Notes under the pieces: generated by a model
Told to the model about the DNA's origin: nothing
What the model saw: the letters and a program-made list of their open reading frames with translations, nothing else
Database searches by the model: none
Position numbers and translations under genes: made by a program
Assembly (NCBI GenBank): GCA_021234155.1
Contig: JAJEKV010000053.1
Coordinates: forward strand, 936,956-1,000,955
Source: Isoetes taiwanensis
Taxonomy: Eukaryota > Streptophyta > Lycopodiopsida > Isoetales > Isoetaceae
Length of the DNA: 64,000 nucleotides
Reading direction: 5' to 3'
Shown here: piece after piece, positions 56,877 to 64,000 of the stretch
Numbering within the stretch: position 1 is the stretch's first letter
Layout of the letters: each line of letters starts with the position of its first letter

Positions 56877-58863
56877 TTTTTTTTTTTTTTTTTTTTTTGA
56901 GGAAAAGGAAGGATTTGATATTAATCATAAATCAAAAATATACATATAACAAAAAGGCTTAGAGCCCAGATAGAAGGTAGCAGACTGTCGATTAAACCAA
57001 GATCAAAAACCATTACTGGCATGCTGAATAGAATTCTCCAAGTAGAAAACCTCAAATCACAGCCAGATACCACTTGCACTGGGAGAAATCTGTCTGGGAA
57101 GGGGAGATTGAATCGGCAGGGAAGACAAATTTAGCAGAGAGGCCGGGATAGCAGGGAGATCAGGGAAGGAATGGGTGGCAGTAAGGGGCATAGCAAAGGA
57201 GGGCGGGGCCATCCAGTTGATCTCGGCCCAGGATGGGTTAAGCAGCAGCAACTCATCAAGGGGAACCTGTATGATATCCAATAGAACACCTGCAGCAGCT
57301 TCACACCTGCCTTTATGATAGTAATACATCGATCTCAGGCATGAGAATTGATGTTCTGTAAGCAGGCGATTATTAGCACCAATGAATTTGTGGAGGATAT
57401 GTGCATTGTAAGCCTCCTTGAGAAGAAATTTAAGCCTGAAGGTTGCCCTTACAGCTTGCCTTGGAGTTCCTGAGTGATGAACAGGGACATCATCCGGTAG
57501 CGTGGTCCCCTCAAAAAAACATGTACCACTAATCGCTCAAGAATGCTGCAATCCACAAAAGAACTTTTGATCAATGAGGGAGTCAAACTTAACAACAAAG
57601 AAGTCCCGACTTTAAAAAGACCCCAAGGCTGACCAAACTGTGTCATATTTCTCCAATTTTGAAGCCCTATGGGCCAAGGCACACCTAACAAGCTCAAACC
57701 GAAAGTTGAGCTTCATCCAATTAAGATCACACCTCCTATTTGCCAAAGCCACATTGTTCCCTGTGTTTCGGTGATAATCCACAAGGCTAATCAAGCAAGA
57801 TGGTTGAATTCACCCGAGAATTCTGAAGATGGAAAAATTGAGCCATATTGGTAATGGAATCCAAATCAGGGATATTCAGCTTGGATCCAATCTACCACTG
57901 CCAGAATCCAAGGACCTTTGGACAAGTAAAAATATGGAGGACTGACTCATTTTGACTTTTACAAAGGGGACAAAGTGGGCTAGGGACATTTTTAAACTGC
58001 CTTTTAATCATATTTGTGTTACTTAGTAAGGCATTATGAAGAGTCAGCCAAGCAAACACCTTAATTTTAGGGCAGGAGTAAGATTTCCAATTGGAAAGAA
58101 GGATCTTCTTAAAGTTTTTGGGGGAGAGACCCTGAAGGGCAGAATGTTTCCTTCTTTTCATAGGAAGGCAAGCATGATAGATTTTGGAAACCTTGTAACT
58201 TCTCTTCACCTTGAAAAACCAATTTAGTGGAGAGTGGCTCTGACCCTTGCCATCCATTCCCAGCACAGGAGAATAAGTTTGAACAACCTGTTTATAAATG
58301 GATCTGTTAGTCATCCCTCCCCCAACTTTCTTCTTAATGTCCTCCCAAGGAATCCAATTATCATTCTCATCAATAAGGTCTCTAACAAATAATATATTAG
58401 TCCTGTGCCACTTTTTGTAGCAGGTGGGGTGGCAAATAGCCATAGCAAAATAAGATGGAGGGGCTAAGATGGGAGACCAAAAGATTGAGGTATCTCTAAC
58501 AGAGTTAGTGATTTTATCATGTTTGAATTTATCAGCCACTTTTTCCCAGGCTTTAAAGATGCTCCTTAGGAGGGGAGAGGTATTAGCAGCACATTTAAAA
58601 TTATAGAAGGCAGAATCTGGAAGCTGATGCATTAAGGTGGGGCTTCCCAGAGGTTTACTTCTGCTAAACCAGAATCTAATGAAGTCCATAGCAAGGGACT
58701 GAAATCCAGAGATGGCTTTCCAAACATTTTTGGCACCAAGGACCTGAGCCTGGAGAAAAAGGGATTTACAACCCAACCCTCCAGCCTTCCTACTATGGGT
58801 GAGCTCCTCCCAGGCAGACAGATGGGTTCCTTGCCAAATGTATTCTTTAATACATTGTTCAAT
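56877..58863 (-). mobile_element. L1-type LINE, 3' part, minus strand
   Basis: A run of 22 T (56877-56898) marks the poly(A) tail of a minus-strand LINE. Its ORF2 C-terminus stays open for 324 codons up to 58863, where a CACTA element interrupts it. Further C-terminal pieces appear at 57697-57449. The long open frame and intact tail suggest a fairly young insertion. The 5' part is not in the window and would be expected beyond the CACTA element. Confidence 0.85.
57892..58863 (-). CDS. LINE ORF2 C-terminal region with zf-RVT domain (interrupted at its 5' side)
   Basis: C-terminal portion of the LINE endonuclease/reverse transcriptase polyprotein. It begins with the thumb-side block IEQCIKEYIWQG...AWEELTHSRKAGGLGCKS, like the i...i..FiWgg......W...c.pk..GGLG pattern after plant L1 RTs. 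Near the end it reads WKSYSCPKIKVFAWLTLHNA followed by PLCPLCKSQNESVLHIFTCP, the zf-RVT zinc-binding module with its Cys-x2-Cys...His...Cys residues. The catalytic RT core is missing from the window. A GTG at 58866 falls in the CACTA terminus and is not a natural start. Confidence 0.85.
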   Translation of the reverse strand: MEQCIKEYIWQGTHLSAWEELTHSRKAGGLGCKSLFLQAQVLGAKNVWKAISGFQSLAMDFIRFWFSRSKPLGSPTLMHQLPDSAFYNFKCAANTSPLLRSIFKAWEKVADKFKHDKITNSVRDTSIFWSPILAPPSYFAMAICHPTCYKKWHRTNILFVRDLIDENDNWIPWEDIKKKVGGGMTNRSIYKQVVQTYSPVLGMDGKGQSHSPLNWFFKVKRSYKVSKIYHACLPMKRRKHSALQGLSPKNFKKILLSNWKSYSCPKIKVFAWLTLHNALLSNTNMIKRQFKNVPSPLCPLCKSQNESVLHIFTCPKVLGFWQW

Positions 58864-59400
58864 CACTACAAAACCAAAGCCCTGTTACGACGTCTATTAC
58901 GACGCCCGACGTCGTTGCGTCGATGATCGACGTCATAGCGACCCGTCGATAAACGACGATCTATTTCGGCGTCGGGCGTCGATATCGACGCGTTTATCGT
59001 CGCTATATCGTCAGTGAATCGGCGTCTTTTTGCGGCGACATGGCGCCGTTCAACGTCGGCAGACATCCATTAAATCGACCCACGCGGCAAGATCGGGCTT
59101 TGCCAGTGATCAAACGCCCGGTGGCGGCCGGGCGCGGGCGGTGATGACTCGGCAACGCGTCGTTCAACGGCCGAAAAGTACACGCCATCATGTCCGGCGT
59201 CCCGCGGGCGTTGCGGTAGCGTAGCGCTGACGTGGCGGCAGCGTGTGTGAAACGTCGTTCAACGCGTTCTTGCTGGCGTCATTTGTCACCGTCTGCATGC
59301 CGGTCGGCTTTCTGGCGGCTTTGGCGCCACGCAGACAACGTCGTTCAACGACGCTGCTGACGTGGCGGCCACGCAGACAACGTCGTTCAACGACGATTAA
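58864..59400. repeat. CACTA subterminal repeat region
   Basis: Repeated short motifs include cgacgtc, gacgtcgt and the palindrome cgtcgttcaacgacg (59340-59354 and 59381-59395, with a variant at about 59250). A unit of about 41 bp containing cgtggcggccacgcagacaa is tandemly repeated at 59328-59396. In CACTA elements such repeats bind the element-encoded TNPA-like protein; that role is inferred here. Confidence 0.7.
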
Positions 59401-59850
59401 GGAATTTTGATAAAAAAAATATTTATTTAATATTATTCAATATGATTTAACGGACAGTTAATATTCATATGCAAAATTAACAAATATTTAATATAAATAA
59501 ATATTTAGTAATATTTATTAATATTAATATTATCAATAATATTAATAGTATTAATAAATATTAAATATGAACAAAATAAATCGAGAATAAATATTTAAAA
59601 ATTTAAAATTCAAAAAAATAGAAACAAATATTGATTAAATTATATTAATGGTAGATAAGCATTATTGTTTAATATGTAATTAAATGTTTAATAAATCTAA
59701 GAAGAAAAAAAAATAGAATCGAGCATAAAATTAACATAACAAAAAAAAAATCACAAATAATAAGAACAAAGCATAAAAATTTAAATTGAATTCAATTAAT
59801 ATATTTCACAATGTAATTTGCACATTACAAAATATATTAAGTCCTTAGTT
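59401..59850. other. AT-rich spacer inside the CACTA element
   Basis: Very AT-rich, dominated by taatatt and aataaat strings. It contrasts sharply with the GC-rich subterminal block on its left. No coding signal. Confidence 0.6.
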
Positions 59851-60534
59851 GTTGCTTCTTCTTCTTCTTCTTCTTCATTGGCCCCGTCTTCATTTTTGCG
59901 CATTATATTGTATCGCTAAACAATTAGTTCATTGTAGTCACAAATAATTATCTAATGAATGATACACACTTCATCCCCCTTTCACGCCAAGATGGGCGTA
60001 CGCTGATGGTCGCGATATTTGCCTTGTTTGAAGGCCCTGGGGCGTTCATCTTTAGCGGTAGGGCGACCCGGCAAATGGCCGCCTAGTGAGAATGAGCACC
60101 AAAACTAATGTTAGTGTTCAACTCGAACCTACATTATAAACCAAATTTATACTTACTTACAAATAGCTTTATCCGTAAAAGCCATAACCGCCAGACCAGT
60201 CTTATTGGCACTATGGCCACTTGCTTCGTCGATACCTGCGTCCAAATACCGCCTTTTGTTCTAGCTTCCCCTTTCTTTTGATAATATGTTGGCCTTCAAA
60301 CACTACAATGCAATACAAGGACTTAGTCCACATGGCATCATCTAATTATCGACTCATGGGGAGATGATGTATTTGAAATGCCTCATTAGTCAACCCGAGC
60401 AGGGTCGCGGCCACTTCCTCTATCGGGACTCGTAGCTTTGGCAAGAGCTTTTCACCGCTTCTTCCCCGATTACCTCTGCAAAATATAAATAAAAATATGA
60501 GTACAATGAGGTTATAATGAAGAACGAAAAGAGC

Positions 60535-60720
60535 CTAATACCGTGAATTTAACATGTTTACCCCCCGCTTTGAACAAAGCTCCTCCATGAGATCTCTCGA
60601 CTTGAGCTCAGGGGATATTCTCGCTTCTAAAATCTCCTTGATCCTCTCTTTTTCCTCATCATAGGCTCCGGGGTTCCATTCACCCTTGTGGGCGTTATGG
60701 CAAAACGCTATTTGTGACAT
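60535..60720 (-). pseudogene. Possible transposase_24-like fragment
   Basis: A 61-codon frame contains FCHNAHKGEWNPGAYDEEKER followed by an acidic helix. It faintly resembles the 'H....G.W....ae' segment of plant Ptta/En/Spm-type proteins (Pfam family transposase_24), which fits its position inside a CACTA element. The match is weak and there is no continuous gene model. Neighbouring frames 60817-61128 (Pro/Arg/Ser-rich) may be further exons. Confidence 0.35.
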
Positions 60721-61958
60721 TATTAGCCATCTTCCAAAAAATTGTCGCCATCTGCGGTCGCGGGCGCAACTTCTTGCTACTACTACCTCAACATACGACT
60801 AACATATGAATATGTGTTAGTGAACAAAAAGGGCATAATTCAAGATGAACTCACTCATATTGAAAGAGATGCCTTCGCGTGGAGGTGGTGCGGGTGGTGC
60901 GATCTTTACCGAGCTTGAAGAGGAATTGGCGCCCCACTCGCGCGTGGACGGCGGTCGGCTCCTTCGTGGGGGTTCATTCTCCGTGCTCTGAACGCCCCAA
61001 GATTGAATTCTGAAGGAGTGTATGAGCTTATGACGTGGAGGGTCATGGGCCGGGACCTCCGCCCTACTTTGTTCAACAGCCCGGGCGCCGCCAATCTCCA
61101 TTTCTCGCAGGCGACATCCCGAGTGCAAGGCATTCCACCTATCTTGAGGGTTATCGCCTCCGTTGATATCTCTGCGAGTTCCCCGCTCTTCGTCTTCGGG
61201 CTGGATGCTAGGTCCTTTTCCTCGATCTCTTAAGAGTGGTGATGAGAAGAAGATAAAGCCATAACTGCTTTACGGCTCTAACATTATGCATAGGAAAAGA
61301 AGGGCGAACCGCATTTACTAGCTACATTTAAAAACATTTGAACGTTAAAAATAAATGGTTAACTTACATTTTATCCTAGAAAAATCCATACCAAATCCAC
61401 ACAATGGTGGAGGTGGGCGGTGGTGGCTTAGCTAAACCGAGCGACCAACTTCGCCTCTTAAAGGCCTTTAAGTTTAGGGAAACAAGAAGGCTACCAAGCC
61501 ACGCGAGAAAAAGTTATTGAACAATAGATATGCCATGTCGCATCCCATGGTTCTTTGGACATGTGCAAAAACTTACAAAGTTATTTATATGGAGTGCGAT
61601 GAATAACATAGTAGGAAAGCAACAAAATGTTAGCAACATGGGAAGTTCATTACAAAACATTGGGATTTGAATAATAAAAAAAAAGTGCTTTTATATATTT
61701 GGTTATTAGACAATTAAAAAATTTAATACTCTTAAAACATGGCAAGATATACAATATTGTATTCATTATTTGAGTTGTGACAACAACAATTTTTGACATC
61801 TCCAAGGCATCCATGCACTTCATGTGTCGCTCTCTTTGTCTCTGGCCAAAACCATGGTAGAAGATATTCCAACACTTTGTAAGGCTTCAACAACTTCGGC
61901 TTTGGGTCGTGATGAGAATACGTCTTCACGTAGGCACATCATTCTTGTTTTTTGCTCC

Positions 61959-62725
61959 TCAACTTGTCAAGACGCCGTTGGTACATATGGGTTGGATTAA
62001 TCCATTGGGCATTGTTGTTATTATTAAAACCACTCCATTCGTCGCATAGCTTGCACGAAATCCAGAAGCATCTCTCATAAATATATCCCAATGCATAGAC
62101 ATCATGAATTTCGTGTCCCCATACACGATCATCATCCTTTGATTTCTCAAAACACAGTTTCCTCTAACCATGGATATTTTGCTTGTCCATCCGAAAGTAA
62201 GTCGCATTATCTCCAACAAGGGGCTCACGCTCTTTGGCGAAAATGAATTGCATTGTCCCAATCACCAATGGCCACCCACACATTTTGGTACTCATCATCA
62301 AAATGTAATTTGACTCTCTTTGCAATTAAGCTTTGTGTGAGTGAAGTGGCCTTTGTGGATCTCAACGACACCCTCGCTGGGGCAAGAGCTATCTGCGGAA
62401 CATATCGATATACAACTCAGATTTTGCTCCTAAGTTCGGGCCGCCTATGTGTTTGTCGGTTCTTCTTCCATTTAGCAATTGCATTTGACCATCTTCTAAA
62501 ACGTGGCAAGTTATTAGGTAAATAGTCAAACAAGTGTGCAAGTGTCTCTCCATTCATGAAAGGTAGAATCACCATTGGCCCTATGGTATCCCCACTAGAG
62601 CTAGCAACTTCATATGCAAGTCCAATGGATGTAGCCAAAGCGAGGATGCTGCTCTGAAGCGACATGTATCTTTTGAGCCATCTCATACGCCTACGCCCTA
62701 TCTTTGCCCTTTTTTGAAAACCCAT
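61959..62725 (-). pseudogene. Unassigned transposon ORF remains
   Basis: Minus-strand frames at 62725-62417 (LQSSILALATSIGLAYEVAS) and 62130-61938 (DDRVWGHEIHDVYALGY, then WISCKLCDEWSG) are protein-like and colinear. I do not recognise the characteristic motifs of a CACTA TNP2 transposase in them. Their location argues for element-encoded sequence or captured host sequence. The frame changes several times. Confidence 0.35.
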
Positions 62726-63670
62726 CCATCAGATATAGCTCATCATCTTGGAAGTGTTGTGTTAGTTGATTTTGATTTAATCACGTCGCGATGTGTTGGT
62801 TCTCCTCAATAAGATTGTATCATCCACGCCTCACGGGCATGGGATCCAAAGATTGATGTGTTCGTAATGATTCTCCAAAGAAAAGTGGAGCTTGCTAGGC
62901 CCCTCTCCTCCTGAAACTTCCCCTGATCAAAACATTTTTAATTACCTAACCGACGTGCATTGAGATCCGCGAATGATGTGCTTGTGATCCAAACGCCGCT
63001 TCTTTGAGGAATTCCATGGAAGCTACCCATTCCTTGACACGAGCCTGCGGCATTGGGACTTTAAGTCAAGATGAATGCTTCAAAACATGTCTTCAGTTCA
63101 TCCATAGGGTTTCCAATCATTGGCTTTACATGTGTCAAGGAGAGAAGATCAACATTTCTTCTTGACCTGGCCATTTTTTGTGCTAACTCAAATTGGCACT
63201 TCCTTTTCACATGTCCCGACCAAAATGTAGCCGACCGCGTTGGATCTCACATTTGCCCATCTCCCCTTGGCCGACTTTTCGTTAGCACATATCTCATTTA
63301 TGACCATCGCGTCCCAATCTCACTAATCATTAGTGTCTTCTTCGAGGCCATACCTACAAACCAATTTAGATTCATTAATCTTGCTTTTGTGACTTTTTTC
63401 AAACCTTCATTATGAATCTTTACCTACTTTCTTAAGAGTTAGTTTCCCTTTTAATTTTTTTTTTTTTTTAAAACCAACTATTTAAATTTTTTCTTGCTCT
63501 TAACCCTTTCCACATCAGTGTTTCTTTGACATCCCTAACATCTTTTTAAAAAAAACAACATTCTAATCTTGTGAAACCCAAAATCAATAATGCAATTTTT
63601 TCAAAACCCTCGCCTCTGTCCAACTCCAGAAAGATACTCTCATTTATTGATATATTAATAAAAATAAACA

Positions 63671-64000
63671 AGAGTAGGCGGGTGAGCTTGGACTCGAACA
63701 ACACCTGAAGGTCTTCTCTCCTCGGCCATGAGCCGACTTCATGCCCTTGTCCAAGTCTCCAAACTCTAAAACTAAAATACATTAATCAATCAAATTTCAA
63801 GAGTAAATCTGGGTGAGCTTGGACCCTAACACCTAGTCTCCCTCCCCACTCAAGGAAGCCGCATCATGCCCTCAGCCCAAGTCTCCCCAATTTCTAAACT
63901 AAATACATTAATCAATAAAATTACAAGAGTAAACGTCCGCGTGAGCTTGGACCCTAACACCTAGTCTCTCAGCAATACGTAACCGAACGAAGCACAATTT
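63671..64000. repeat. ~130-bp tandem repeat, at least 2.5 units, running off the edge
   Basis: Units start ggtgagcttgga at 63681, 63812 and 63940. Each contains a ctcc..ctc block, cagcccaagtctcc-like text, aaactaaa.tacattaatcaat and aagagtaaa. Periods are about 131 and 129 bp. The array continues past the window end. Confidence 0.8.

Larger units (their letters stand above)
58864..64000 (-). mobile_element. CACTA (En/Spm) transposon, one end, continuing past the window
   Basis: The terminus cactacaaaaccaaagccc begins exactly where the LINE ORF breaks. It is followed by about 530 bp of GC-rich subterminal DNA full of cgacgtc/gacgtcg-type repeats, then AT-rich DNA and minus-strand ORF remains. 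The terminus and structured subterminal repeats are hallmarks of CACTA elements. The other end is not present, so the right limit is simply the window edge and could lie earlier. Orientation is given by the minus-strand ORFs that point to this end. Confidence 0.7.

Noticed and set aside
57892-58866. A complete host gene of 324 codons
   Set aside because: It is the zf-RVT end of a LINE ORF2; the apparent start codon is a GTG in the CACTA terminus.
63071-63415. 114-codon plus-strand ORF
   Set aside because: It lies inside the presumed CACTA region opposite to its coding direction, and has no recognisable domain.
1-64000. Prokaryotic features, CRISPR arrays, tRNA or rRNA genes
   Set aside because: None seen; the introns, plant transposon families and low coding density show plant nuclear DNA.

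Overview
The window looks like nuclear DNA of a flowering plant. Host genes have short exons with GT-AG introns, the recognisable proteins are of plant type (GPN-loop GTPase, plant HAD hydrolase, HIR/SPFH, PPR), and most of the rest is transposable-element sequence of plant families. No rRNA, tRNA, CRISPR or bacterial-type operon was seen. The species cannot be named from the sequence.

Layout. 1-1884: unassigned flank with a CTCTTC-type microsatellite and a 209-bp tandem duplication. 1885 to about 14964: a large, decayed Ty3/gypsy chromovirus with 1.5-1.9 kb LTRs, initiator-Met primer site, polypurine tract, protease, RT, RNase H, integrase and chromodomain remnants. Its RT has lost the catalytic core. 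Its 3-kb leader carries five copies of a nested-hairpin module. 15360-17961: minus-strand Ty1/copia remnant (one LTR, primer site, gag zinc knuckle, integrase). 18866 to about 20640: minus-strand LINE-like remnant with an A-tail. 21.5-22.3 kb: transposon-like ORF remains. 25211-28497: two opposed 3' ends of an RTE-like LINE with a (TATTC)n tail; the rightward copy keeps RT motifs. 28.5-32.5 kb: mostly unassigned.

Host genes. 33389-35128 (+) is a five-exon GPN1/QQT2-type GTPase with every splice site and GTPase motif, but about nine one-base indels. 42431 to about 46019 (-) is an intact eight-exon HAD-superfamily hydrolase that includes one GC-AG intron. 46.9-47.6 kb (-) holds HIR/SPFH gene fragments, and 54.1-56.5 kb (+) holds PPR fragments separated by a retrotransposon gag piece. 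These genes are not functionally linked. They are gene islands between transposons.

Non-autonomous DNA transposons occupy the right half: a 462-bp Mutator-like element (38853-39314), a 438-bp inverted-repeat element (48136-48573) and a 1172-bp PIF/Harbinger-like element with TTA target duplication (50820-51991). At 56877-58863 is the 3' part of an L1-type LINE (-), cut at 58863/58864 by the CACTA terminus of an element that runs off the right edge with GC-rich subterminal repeats and minus-strand ORF remains. Exon limits are read by eye from splice consensus and protein similarity. Identities come from remembered family motifs, not from a search.
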